Positions 36,235 to 44,661 of a stretch of DNA of 64,000 bases are shown here, piece by piece. The position numbers were made by a program, and so were the translations under genes. The number at the start of each line of letters is the position of its first letter. Within the stretch, counting starts at the first letter, position 1. Source of the DNA: Candidatus Binatia bacterium (lineage in GTDB: Bacteria > Desulfobacterota > Binatia > HRBIN30). The DNA lies in assembly GCA_026415395.1 (NCBI GenBank), contig JAOAHD010000010.1, positions 62,001 through 126,000 of the forward strand. The letters run 5' to 3'. The notes under the pieces were generated by a model. It saw only the letters and a list, made by a program, of their open reading frames with translations. It was not told the origin of the DNA and did no database searches.

Positions 36235-37554
36235 TCACGCGGTCGCTGTGTCATCCGGCACCGAGGCATACACCGTGGCCAGCTGTTGCAAGACGTCTTG
36301 CGTGGTCACCGGGCGCTTTTCTGTCGTCGGGGGTTTGCCGCCGCGCGAGCGCACAGAGAGATCAACGTCTTTTGCCTCCGCCCGCAGCGCACCTACAGTG
36401 CATTGCTCTCGTGGCCGATGCGCGAACGGATCGAAGCGGAAAAATCGCATCGCGTTCCCGTGCGTAATTAAGTTGATCTCGGCGTCGGGCACGTCCTGCA
36501 GGCAGCTCCACAAACGTTCCGGCGAGGTTGGCCAAGTGCTGTCAGAGTGCGGGTAGTCGCACTCCCAGGTGATCGTGTGCACTCCGATCACGTCGCGATT
36601 GCGGATGCCGACCGGGTCGTGAATGAAACACGAGATGCAGTGCTCCCGCCACACCTCGCTCGGCTTGCGGCCGCCAAAATCCTGATGGGTCCACACGTGG
36701 TGTCGCTCGTGCACATAGTCGACCCGTTCCAAAAAGTACGGCATCCATCCAATGCCACTCTCCGACAGTGCAAAGCGAATCTCTGGGTACTCCCGCAACA
36801 CGGGCGACCACAATAAGTTCACCGCGCAGTCCACCGAAGCGATCGGCTGCAAAGTGATCATCGTATCCACGGGCGCATCCATCGCCGAGAACTTCATGCC
36901 AGCGCCGGAGCCGATGTGGATACAAATCACCGTGCCTTCGTCCACACACGCCGTCCAAAAAGGCTTCCAGTAGTCGTTATGGATGCTGGGCCAACCATGC
37001 GCCTCCGGGCTTTCCGTGAAGCTGACCGCGTAACAGCCTTTTTTCGCTAGTCGGCGCACCTCCTCCGCCATCAGTTGCGGATCCCAACAGGGGAGCAACC
37101 CGAGGGGAATGAACCGCCCTGGATAGGCTCCGCACCATTCGTCCACGTGCCAATCGTTGTATGCCTTGAGCATCACCAGCGCAGTTTCTCGATCGGGATG
37201 CTTTGCAAACTTCTCGCCGAACAATCCGGGGAACGACGGGAAGCACAACGAGGCCAAAACGCCGTTGGCATTCATGTCGCGAATCCGCTCGCGAACATCG
37301 TAAGTGCCTGGGCGCAACTGGTCGAATGAGGTTGGCTCCATTCCATACTCTTCGGGCGGGCGGCCAACCACCGCATTCAACGCCACGTTGGGAAATTGCT
37401 CGCCCCCAAAGACCCAAACATCGCTCCCGTCCTTCTTGCGTACGAGGCGCGGCGCCTTCGCCTTCCATTGCAGGGGTAGGTGTTGGTCGAAGAGGTTCGG
37501 AGGTTCAACGACATGGTCGTCGACACTCACGAGAATCATGTCCTCCATGCGCAT
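36235..37554 (-). CDS. Amidohydrolase-family metal-dependent hydrolase/decarboxylase-like protein
   Basis: The 439-residue protein belongs to the amidohydrolase_2 group (TIM barrel). It begins ILVSVDDHVVEPPNLF, the first metal-binding strand. Later segments are IPLGLLPCWDP, ICIHIGSGAGM (His on a central strand), FALSESGIGWMPYFLERVDY and WECDYPHSDSTWP. Relatives decarboxylate or hydrolyse aromatic and cyclic substrates; this subgroup often accompanies acyl-CoA genes. ATG 37554 follows AAGGAGG by eight bases. A perfect 16-base palindrome lies 30 bases upstream, suggesting its own regulated promoter although the thiolase gene precedes it on the same strand. Confidence 0.82.
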   Translation of the reverse strand: MRMEDMILVSVDDHVVEPPNLFDQHLPLQWKAKAPRLVRKKDGSDVWVFGGEQFPNVALNAVVGRPPEEYGMEPTSFDQLRPGTYDVRERIRDMNANGVLASLCFPSFPGLFGEKFAKHPDRETALVMLKAYNDWHVDEWCGAYPGRFIPLGLLPCWDPQLMAEEVRRLAKKGCYAVSFTESPEAHGWPSIHNDYWKPFWTACVDEGTVICIHIGSGAGMKFSAMDAPVDTMITLQPIASVDCAVNLLWSPVLREYPEIRFALSESGIGWMPYFLERVDYVHERHHVWTHQDFGGRKPSEVWREHCISCFIHDPVGIRNRDVIGVHTITWECDYPHSDSTWPTSPERLWSCLQDVPDAEINLITHGNAMRFFRFDPFAHRPREQCTVGALRAEAKDVDLSVRSRGGKPPTTEKRPVTTQDVLQQLATVYASVPDDTATA

Positions 37555-37583
37555 GGCCGAGCCCTCCTTACTCCCGCGGGCGT

Positions 37584-37599
37584 TCAATCAATTGATTGA
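37584..37599. promoter_or_regulatory. Perfect 16-base palindrome TCAATCAATTGATTGA, candidate operator
   Basis: The palindrome is centred 37 bases upstream of the amidohydrolase ATG, in the 120-base gap after the thiolase gene. It is AT-rich in a GC-rich genome and has no mismatch. Size, symmetry and position suit a TetR- or FadR-like dimer. No regulator gene is adjacent. Confidence 0.6.
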
Positions 37600-37674
37600 C
37601 TCCTACCACGGCTGCTTTACCCGACTCAAGCACCGCGCGGAGCCAGCCAGTCCGCAGGCGCGCTGTTCGCACCG

Positions 37675-38814
37675 CTATTCCGCCACCAAGATGGCAACCG
37701 ACGCGTTCGCTCCCCGCCCCACTGTGTGCGCGAGTGCCACACGCAAGTTCAATCGCGACTGCCCCGGCGCGCGCTCCTGAAGTAACCAAGCCAAATAAAC
37801 CACCTGGCCAAGGGCGGAGGCCCCGAGCGGCTCTCCTTTAGAAAGCAAGCCGCCACTCAAATTCACCGGAGTGCGGCCGCCAGCGTGGAACCACTTCTCG
37901 CGCAATGCACGCGCGCACTCTCCGGCCTTGCAGAGCCCAAGTTCTCGCCAAGCTAAAAGCTCGCGCGCGGCGTCCGTGTCTTGACATTCCACCACATGAA
38001 TGTCTCCGGGACCAAATCCCGATGCCTCATAAGCGTCGTGTGCAGCCAGTTCAGAAGCCGAAGGCGGCACGCCACGGGAACAACCACTGAGAGGCGTGTG
38101 TTCCCCCAAGACATTCCCGAAGTGATGCGACCGCAACGCCACCGCGGCCACGCGCACAGGGCGCGGGCCCGCCTTCGGCTTGCGACTCAAGATCACGCAC
38201 GCCGCCCCTTCGTTTGGCGAGCACAGCATCCACAAACGCAATGGCTCGCACACCACGGGCGAGGCCAGCACATCCTCGACTGTGACCGCCGTCCGAAACA
38301 TGGCACAAGGATTGGCCGCGCCATTTCCCCGGTTCTTGACCACCACCTCGGCCAAATGCGGGACGTCCAATCCCTCTTCCCTCAGCACTTGCTGGGCGCG
38401 CAGTGCAAAATACGCCGGCGTGACCGCCAAGCCAGCCTGCTCGTGCCACCGCTCGAAGAAGCTCGAGCGGATCATCCCCTTGGGCATCTTTTCCATTCCA
38501 AGAACAGCCACGCAATCGTAAGCCTGGGCACGCAGGGCCATGACACCCAACGCGAGCGCCGCCGCACCACTGGCGCATCCTGCCTCGACGTTCACGATCG
38601 GGATGCTGGTCGCGCCAAGAGCGCCAAGCACCTTATGTCCAGCACCGACACCGCCATAACACGTTCCACAGTACAACGCGTTTACCGCCGCAAGCTCGAT
38701 CTCTGCATCTTTCAGCGCCGACCGGAGGGCGTGGGCGCCCAGCGCGGTGAGGGATTTCTCCGGAAAACGGCCGAAGGCGTGCATGCCCACCCCGGCAATG
38801 TAAACCGCGTCCAT
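37675..38814 (-). CDS. Thiolase-family (SCP-x-like) protein
   Basis: The 379-residue protein has the thiolase fold: VYIAGVGMHAFGRFPEKS at the start, the nucleophile region VEAGCASGAAALALG with a Cys at the canonical place, and the C-terminal NLSGGLLSKGEPLGASALGQ. There the usual His of GHP is Glu (GEP), so ordinary thiolysis may be impaired or altered. Upstream at 14 bases sits a DUF35 gene; such thiolase-DUF35 pairs are known as acyl-CoA retro-aldolases or lipid-transfer thiolases. The N-terminus was set at MDAVYIAG. Confidence 0.85.
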   Translation of the reverse strand: MDAVYIAGVGMHAFGRFPEKSLTALGAHALRSALKDAEIELAAVNALYCGTCYGGVGAGHKVLGALGATSIPIVNVEAGCASGAAALALGVMALRAQAYDCVAVLGMEKMPKGMIRSSFFERWHEQAGLAVTPAYFALRAQQVLREEGLDVPHLAEVVVKNRGNGAANPCAMFRTAVTVEDVLASPVVCEPLRLWMLCSPNEGAACVILSRKPKAGPRPVRVAAVALRSHHFGNVLGEHTPLSGCSRGVPPSASELAAHDAYEASGFGPGDIHVVECQDTDAARELLAWRELGLCKAGECARALREKWFHAGGRTPVNLSGGLLSKGEPLGASALGQVVYLAWLLQERAPGQSRLNLRVALAHTVGRGANASVAILVAE

Positions 38815-38828
38815 TGCAGCGCAGCTCC

Positions 38829-39260
38829 TCAACGCACCGTAGGGTGTTCGGCACGTGGCGGATCTGCAGCGCGAAAACAATACGCGAACAAGGGGGCGCC
38901 CTGCTCGTCGCAACCCACCTCGCGCAGGGCGCACACGAGCGGTGTACCACGTTCCAACACGTGCTCCGTCTCCACCGGCGCGATGACCAACAAATCCTCC
39001 ATCAGCCGCACGACGGCCAAGCCGTAAGGGACTGGCCCGTTGTAGCCCGGTGGCGCCTTGCGAATAACTGTGCAGAGTTCAACCTCACCCCGCGACGGCA
39101 GCCGCACGACCTTCACAGACTCTGCCCCACAATAGGGGCAAGAGTCGGTCGCGGGGAAGGCAAGACGGGTGCAGTCGTTGCACTCGCTGCCGAGCAAAGA
39201 AACGCAACCAGAGGCTGGATCGACGTCAAACAGTCCCTCGCGCACTGGTTTTGCTGCCAT
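38829..39260 (-). CDS. DUF35 zinc-ribbon/OB-fold protein, partner of the thiolase
   Basis: The 143-residue protein has a zinc ribbon (CNDC then CPYC) followed by an OB-fold (SRGEVELCTVIRKAPPGY, PYGLAVVRL, LVCALREVG). DUF35 proteins form complexes with thiolase-like enzymes and bind acyl-CoA. It lies 14 bases upstream of the thiolase gene on the same strand. ATG 39260 gives a family-length protein; a longer reading frame adds 24 unlikely residues. Confidence 0.87.
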   Translation of the reverse strand: MAAKPVREGLFDVDPASGCVSLLGSECNDCTRLAFPATDSCPYCGAESVKVVRLPSRGEVELCTVIRKAPPGYNGPVPYGLAVVRLMEDLLVIAPVETEHVLERGTPLVCALREVGCDEQGAPLFAYCFRAADPPRAEHPTVR

Positions 39261-39522
39261 GCCGGAGAGCGCATACAACGGCAACGCTGGATGATGCAAT
39301 GAGCGGCCCCCGCCGTCGCAACGTCGCCTCAACCGCTGGGAGCCAAGCCCCTGACGATCCTCCCACCCTCACGCTCGCTTGCTGGAATCATTTTCTCGTC
39401 GGCAAACCCAGCCGCCGCACGACGCAACCATGCAACGTTCGGCAGCAGAGCCTCTGTGGCCGCCAGCAGGCCAGGACTCGCCCGATTACGCCCAACTCCC
39501 CAGCAACACCGCGGCGGGAGGC

Positions 39523-41298
39523 TCAGTGGGCGATACGGGAAACCGTGCGCCACACGAGGGGGCTAACGAGCTCCTGCCATTGCGCTTCGCCTTCCTCTTC
39601 GAAGCGAACTGGCAAGCGCACGTGCAGCGTGGTGCCATTTCCCGGCTGGCTCGTGCAATGTACCTCGCCGCCCAGGCGAATCGCCAAGTCCTTGGCCAAG
39701 GCGAGGCCAATGCCCAAACCGGTACCACGCCGGCTCAGCGACGACTCGCGCAGCCACAACGGCTCGAAAATCCGGTCGCGCTCTTGCGGTGGGATTCCTG
39801 GCCCGTTGTCCCGCACCCGAATCTCAACACGGTCACTTTCCACAAGGCTCGCCTCGAGGCGCACGATCCCTTCTGACGAAAACTTCACCGCATTGCTGAG
39901 CAGGCAGCGCAGGAGGCGGGCGAGCTTGTCTCTGTCGGTCGAGAGCTTGGGCACGGCTTCATCGATGTGCACGAGCAGCTTTATTCTCTTTTCCATCAGA
40001 CGCGGTTTAATCCAGTTGTGCAGGTCCTCCACCAGATCGCGCAAGTCGAAACGTTGGGTGCGCAGTTGCGCCATGCCAGAGCGTACCTCCGCGAGCAGCA
40101 GCAAGTCGCCGACCACCTGGTTCAGGTGTTCTGCGTTGCTGCGCAGTCGCGCCAGCATTTCCGCACCTTCGCGCGTGCGGCTCCACTCGGGGTCGGATTC
40201 CAAAATCTCCGCATAGCCAAGGATGGCGTGCAGGGGAGTGCGAAGTTCGTGAGAAACCAGTCCCAGCAAGTCCCGCCGCATTCTGCCGAGCTCTGCTTGC
40301 AAAGCATCCTGGCGCTGTTCGAGCTCCGCTCCGAGCGCCGCCGCAACCCGACAAAACTCTCGTTCCACTGGCTCGAGCGGCTCGCCGTCTTCCCGCCAGA
40401 CAGCGAGCAAGTTGCCTTCTCCTGCAGGCGCGAACAATACTTCTCTGCTACCCGACAGCGAGTCGCGCTCCACCCAGTCGCAACGCAAGTGAGGAAACGC
40501 CCATTGCAACGCTTGCCGGGCGATTTCGATCCAAGCGCGGGTGGTGCTCCTCGCCACTTGCGGATCCAGAAGTCCCAGCAGCGCGCGTAGCCGTGCCGCC
40601 TCCCGCTCGCTTTGCTGCCTCCGCCAACGCTCGAGTTTCGTTTCCTCGGTCACATAGGCGTAGAACACCGCCACAATGAAAAAGAACGGCAGCCGCAACC
40701 ACTCGCCGCTGCCCAGGTGGCCCCCCGAAGTCAGCCACAGCCAATAAGCGTACAGCCCGCTCACAACCGCTGCTGCCAGGGCAATTTGCGCCACTCCTTG
40801 AGTCGCCGCCGTCAGGAAAATGGTGAAGAAGTAAATGACAAGAAAATCCTGAGAAAAGCAGCCAACGGTTAAGTAGAGGCCCGCCAACACAATGAAGGTG
40901 TCTGCCAAGAGCAGTCCGGCGGAGAAACTCGGCTCGTGGAAGCGGCTCTCCGGAACCCAACCCAAGGCCAAGTTCGTCGCCAGCAGTACAGCGATGTAGG
41001 CGAGGGCTAGCGGACTCGTACCTTGAGGCCCAAACAGAATGAGGTATGCGGTGGAAATCGACACCACCGTGCGGAGCAACAAAATTGTGCGCTTTTTTGT
41101 CAACAAAGACTGCGGCTGTGTAGCGCTGCTCACCGCCGCACCGGCCGAGAGGGCTTCAGTCGGATCCACCGTTTTCACAGTGACATTTCGAAGCTGCAAC
41201 GGAAGTGCCACGCGCGCTGGGTTAGCCCTGTTTCGGCTGGCTCTCCCTTGTGACGGACGCAAGTGTCGTAAACGTGGCGAACGCAGAGACGGCGTCAC
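39523..41298 (-). CDS. Membrane-bound sensor histidine kinase (orphan)
   Basis: The protein of up to 591 residues has five to six N-terminal membrane helices (about 71-215), a GAF-like middle (about 250-325), a HisKA domain with H350 in LVSHELRTPLHAILGYAEIL, and a HATPase domain (LLSNAVKFSSEG, DNGPGIP, GTGLGIGLALAKDLA). It should autophosphorylate on His and pass phosphate to a response regulator, but none is encoded nearby. The first 60-70 residues look unconserved; GTG codons at 41298, 41178 and 41169 are all possible and none has a good ribosome binding site. Confidence 0.88.
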   Translation of the reverse strand: MTPSLRSPRLRHLRPSQGRASRNRANPARVALPLQLRNVTVKTVDPTEALSAGAAVSSATQPQSLLTKKRTILLLRTVVSISTAYLILFGPQGTSPLALAYIAVLLATNLALGWVPESRFHEPSFSAGLLLADTFIVLAGLYLTVGCFSQDFLVIYFFTIFLTAATQGVAQIALAAAVVSGLYAYWLWLTSGGHLGSGEWLRLPFFFIVAVFYAYVTEETKLERWRRQQSEREAARLRALLGLLDPQVARSTTRAWIEIARQALQWAFPHLRCDWVERDSLSGSREVLFAPAGEGNLLAVWREDGEPLEPVEREFCRVAAALGAELEQRQDALQAELGRMRRDLLGLVSHELRTPLHAILGYAEILESDPEWSRTREGAEMLARLRSNAEHLNQVVGDLLLLAEVRSGMAQLRTQRFDLRDLVEDLHNWIKPRLMEKRIKLLVHIDEAVPKLSTDRDKLARLLRCLLSNAVKFSSEGIVRLEASLVESDRVEIRVRDNGPGIPPQERDRIFEPLWLRESSLSRRGTGLGIGLALAKDLAIRLGGEVHCTSQPGNGTTLHVRLPVRFEEEGEAQWQELVSPLVWRTVSRIAH

Positions 41299-41389
41299 GC
41301 GCGGGACACAACCCCGACGGTGTGTGCCCCTGGCTCATGGTGCCGGTCAATTCCAGCCAGAAGCCCCTGCGCACCGGTAGGACAAGGCT

Positions 41390-42853
41390 TCAGCCCTCAG
41401 GGATGATGAGCACCTGACCCGCCCGCAGGCGCGCCCCACGCCGCAACCGATTCTCGCGCTCAATCTCCGCCACGCTGAGGCCATACATTCGCGCAATCGC
41501 CGTCAGCGTTTGCCCACGCTTGACGCGATGGGTGCGCTTCGCCTTAGCACTTGACTGCGCAACAGCCGCAACTGGTTCTCGCTGCGATCGGCTCTTGCGG
41601 CTTCCTTGACGGCGGGCCAACTGCACCTGGCCCTCCCGTTCTTTCCGCCACGCCGCGTAGCGGGTTTCGAAGGTCGCTCGGTTGGCCCTCGGCAAACGCA
41701 AACGAAACCCCTGCGGTGCAGGAGCGCGCCCCTCGGTCACCCTAGGGGTGAGCGACGGGTTCCACTCCGCAAGCGTCTCGCCATCCACACCTGCAAGCCG
41801 GGCCAAGACGGAAAACGGCACACTACCCCTCAATTCGACTGCTTCGAGATCGAACGGGCGCAACCGTTCGATCGGCCCGTAGTAGCGCTCTGCCTCGCGT
41901 TCGATCTCGATTGCAGCCAACAGCTCAGCGTAGAAGTTCCTCGAGGCAAAGCCAAAGCCCGGACCCTGGTAGCGGCGCAAGATCTCCACAAAGTCGCGCG
42001 TACCCACGGCTTCCACGGCCCTCTGCATTCCGGCCGGGCCATGATTGTAAGCCGTCACCGCAAGCGGCCACGTGCCAAGCTTCGCGTAATTCTGCTTCAA
42101 AAACTTCGCCGCTGCCTTTGTCGACTCCACAGGATCTCGCCGCTCGTCAACCAGATCATCCACCCGCATGAACCGGCGGCCAGTCTCGGGCATGAACTGC
42201 CAGATCCCCGCAGCCCCAGCCTTCGAATAGGCGCGCACGTTGAAACACGACTCCACCAGTGGCAGCCGCGTGAGTTCGATGGGCAGTCCCTCGGCACGAA
42301 AGATCGCTTCCATCGTTGGCAGGTACCGCCCCGAGATGCGGATTCCCTCGGCAAATTTCTCCCGCAGACCGCGCTGGGCCCGGATCCGTTTGGGATCCGC
42401 TGCCAGGAGGAACTTGTCCTCACTCCGATCGCTACGGAACAGCCAAGCCAGCCGTCGTTCTTCTTGGCTCCACGCGGAAGGTTGCCCCCCGTTTTGGTGT
42501 AATCTCACCAACAAAGAGCGAATCCGCTCCTTCTCCTGGTCGACGCGGATTTGCACATAGGTAGGCAGGACATCGCTCTGCAGCTCCGCCGCATCGGCGG
42601 AGAAATCCAGCACTGAGTAAATACGCTCGGGCACAAGCGAATCATGAACCACCACTTCGGTTTGCTTGTAGTGAGCAAAAATCTTTTTCCAAAACTCGAC
42701 CTGCGGGCGCAGTTCCGGGGGGTAGGGAAGCGCAGCCCAGGCCAACTCCGGCACGAGCCACACGAACGTCACTGCCAGAGCGCGTCGCACCACACTCGGC
42801 CCTCCGACCAAACCTGCTACTGCCACCGCTACTGCTCGGACCCATCCGCGCAT
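41390..42853 (-). CDS. MltD-like membrane-bound lytic murein transglycosylase with LysM
   Basis: The 487-residue protein has an N-terminal signal region (about 1-40) and an N-terminal helical domain. An SLT domain holds catalytic E201 in LPLVESCFN, with YSKAGAAGIWQFMPETGRRF and TAYNHGPAGMQRA. One clear C-terminal LysM (HRVKRGQTLTAIARMYGLS, QVLIIPEG) follows a degenerate one near 360-410. It cleaves peptidoglycan glycan strands to 1,6-anhydro ends. ATG 42853 is chosen because AGGGA lies seven bases upstream; ATG 42871 and an earlier start are also in frame. Confidence 0.9.
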   Translation of the reverse strand: MRGWVRAVAVAVAGLVGGPSVVRRALAVTFVWLVPELAWAALPYPPELRPQVEFWKKIFAHYKQTEVVVHDSLVPERIYSVLDFSADAAELQSDVLPTYVQIRVDQEKERIRSLLVRLHQNGGQPSAWSQEERRLAWLFRSDRSEDKFLLAADPKRIRAQRGLREKFAEGIRISGRYLPTMEAIFRAEGLPIELTRLPLVESCFNVRAYSKAGAAGIWQFMPETGRRFMRVDDLVDERRDPVESTKAAAKFLKQNYAKLGTWPLAVTAYNHGPAGMQRAVEAVGTRDFVEILRRYQGPGFGFASRNFYAELLAAIEIEREAERYYGPIERLRPFDLEAVELRGSVPFSVLARLAGVDGETLAEWNPSLTPRVTEGRAPAPQGFRLRLPRANRATFETRYAAWRKEREGQVQLARRQGSRKSRSQREPVAAVAQSSAKAKRTHRVKRGQTLTAIARMYGLSVAEIERENRLRRGARLRAGQVLIIPEG

Positions 42854-42954
42854 GCTGGCTTCCCTCCGCATGAGTCCACGGTAGCAGAGGCGGAAAAATT
42901 CGTTCAATGCAGTTTTCTTCCAACCACCCCTGCGTAGATGCTCAGGACCCCGCG

Positions 42955-42983
42955 TTGATTCCGATGTGCACCCTTCCTATAAG
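42955..42983 (+). promoter_or_regulatory. Near-consensus sigma70 promoter of the second DUF35-thiolase pair
   Basis: TTGATT (42955-42960), 17-base spacer, TATAAG (42978-42983). The predicted start point near 42990 is only about four bases before the ATG at 42994, so the message would be almost leaderless; no ribosome binding site exists in that gap. Confidence 0.5.
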
Positions 42984-42993
42984 GCCGCGCGGC

Positions 42994-43419
42994 ATGCAAA
43001 CACGAGTTTCGGATAGTCGCAATTCCCTGTTGAAACCGACACCGGAGACGCGACCATTTTGGGAGGCTGCAAAGCGGCGCGAGCTGCGCGTTCAGCAGTG
43101 CCACGACTGCGGCGCGCACTACTTCTACCCGCGTCCCCTGTGCCCGTACTGTTTGTCCCGCAATGTGGGATGGGTGACCTGTAGCGGTCGCGGTCGGCTG
43201 CACACGTTCGTGATCAATTACCGTCCGCCACGTCACCTCCCGGCAGACCAACCCTACATCCTCGGTATCGTGGAGCTGGAAGAAGGCCCGCGGCTGATGA
43301 CCAACATCGTGGGAGTCGAGCCTGACCCAAGGGCAATCCGCTGTGATATGCCCGTCGAGGTCGTGTTCGAAGACATCGACGAGCAGTTCGCGTTGCCGAA
43401 ATTCAAACCGGTTTCGTGA
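42994..43419 (+). CDS. DUF35 zinc-ribbon/OB-fold protein, second copy
   Basis: The 141-residue protein has the sequence TPETRPFWEAAKRRELRVQ typical of DUF35 N-termini, a zinc ribbon (CHDCGAHYFYP, CPYC) and an OB-fold (SGRGRLHTFVINYRPP, YILGIVELEEGPRL). It is a likely partner of the next thiolase-like protein, whose start overlaps its stop by one base (TGATG). It shares family but little close sequence with the copy at 38829. The start is ATG 42994; an in-frame TTG after it is possible. Confidence 0.88.
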   Translation: MQTRVSDSRNSLLKPTPETRPFWEAAKRRELRVQQCHDCGAHYFYPRPLCPYCLSRNVGWVTCSGRGRLHTFVINYRPPRHLPADQPYILGIVELEEGPRLMTNIVGVEPDPRAIRCDMPVEVVFEDIDEQFALPKFKPVS

Positions 43420-44585
43420 TGCGGGACGAACGTACACGACTGCGCGGCGCCGTTGCGATTGTGGGCGCGGCAGAATCCGATTGGGTGGGCAGGTTGCCGA
43501 ACAAATCAGCGCTGACGCTCCATATGGAAGCAGCCCACAACGCGCTGGTTGATGCTGGACTGCGCAAGGAAGACGTCGACGCGGTGTTCACCGCAGGCCG
43601 CAACATGGTGAACGAGGTGCCCGAGTACCTGGGAATTCGGCCCAAATACGTGGACGGAACCCAAATGGGCGGCTGCTCGTTCATGGCCCACGTTGAGCAC
43701 GCGATGGCAGGGATTGTCGCCGGGTTATTCGACGTCGCCTTGATCACGCACGGCGAGAGCGGCTACTCGCGCGTCGGCATGCCGGCGACACGCTGGGGAG
43801 AGGATTCGAACAACGCCCAGTTCGAACTCATTTACGGCCACGCAGGGCCGACGACCGGCTACGGCTTGGTGGCCACGCGGCACATGCACGTGTACGGAAC
43901 AACCAAAGAGCAGATGGCAGAAGTCGCGGTGGCCACCCGCAAGTGGGCTTCCTTGAACCCGCGCGCACTGATGCGCGATCCGATCACCATCGACGATGTG
44001 CTGTCCTCTCGCCTCATCGCGTGGCCGTTCAATTTGCTCGACTGCTGCTTAGTCACCGATGGTGGCGGCGCGATTGTGGTAACTTCTGCGGAACGGGCCA
44101 AAGACTTGCCGAAAAAGCCGGTTTACGTCTTGGGTACAGGCGAGGCCGTGTCGCACCAAATGGTCAGCCAAATGCCCAACTTCGATCGCTGGGACGCAGC
44201 CATTGTTTCCGGAGCTCAAGCATTTCGTATGGCCGGGGTCAAACACGAGGACATAGACGTTTGCGAGCTGTACGATGCGTTTACGATCGTACCCATTTTG
44301 GCGCTCGAGGCCTTAGGCTTTTGCAAGCCGGGAGAAGGTGGGCCCTTCGTTGCTGGCCAGCGTACCGCCCCAGGCGGTGACTTTCCGATGAACACCAACG
44401 GCGGTGGCCTCTCTTATACCCATACGGGAATGTACGGCATGTTCGCCATCGTCGAGGCAGTTCGCCAACTTCGCGGAGAGTGTGGGCCGCGCCAGGTACC
44501 GAACGCCAAGGTGGCCCTCTGCCATGGCACCGGCGGAACGTGGAGCTCCGCAGCCACGCTGATCTTGTCCAGCGAGCTTCCCTGA
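43419..44585 (+). CDS. Thiolase-like acetyl-CoA acetyltransferase family protein, second copy
   Basis: The 388-residue protein belongs to the thiolase-like group that pairs with DUF35. It reads AVAIVGAAESDWVGRLPNKS at the start, TQMGGCSFMAHV at the nucleophile region and NTNGGGLSYTHTGMYG near the end. Aligned by eye with its paralogue, the canonical Cys position is Gly with a Cys one place later, so the mechanism is unclear. The final CHGTGG takes the place of the usual CxGGG. An acyl-CoA retro-aldol or transfer reaction is possible. ATG 43419 is coupled to the preceding stop; GTG 43416 is an alternative. Confidence 0.85.
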   Translation: MRDERTRLRGAVAIVGAAESDWVGRLPNKSALTLHMEAAHNALVDAGLRKEDVDAVFTAGRNMVNEVPEYLGIRPKYVDGTQMGGCSFMAHVEHAMAGIVAGLFDVALITHGESGYSRVGMPATRWGEDSNNAQFELIYGHAGPTTGYGLVATRHMHVYGTTKEQMAEVAVATRKWASLNPRALMRDPITIDDVLSSRLIAWPFNLLDCCLVTDGGGAIVVTSAERAKDLPKKPVYVLGTGEAVSHQMVSQMPNFDRWDAAIVSGAQAFRMAGVKHEDIDVCELYDAFTIVPILALEALGFCKPGEGGPFVAGQRTAPGGDFPMNTNGGGLSYTHTGMYGMFAIVEAVRQLRGECGPRQVPNAKVALCHGTGGTWSSAATLILSSELP

Positions 44586-44661
44586 GCGGCTCGCGGACAA
44601 TGCCGCACGGAGCATTGCCGCACTTCTCGGAAGTAGTTAGCGTGCGGCGGCAAGGAACAGT

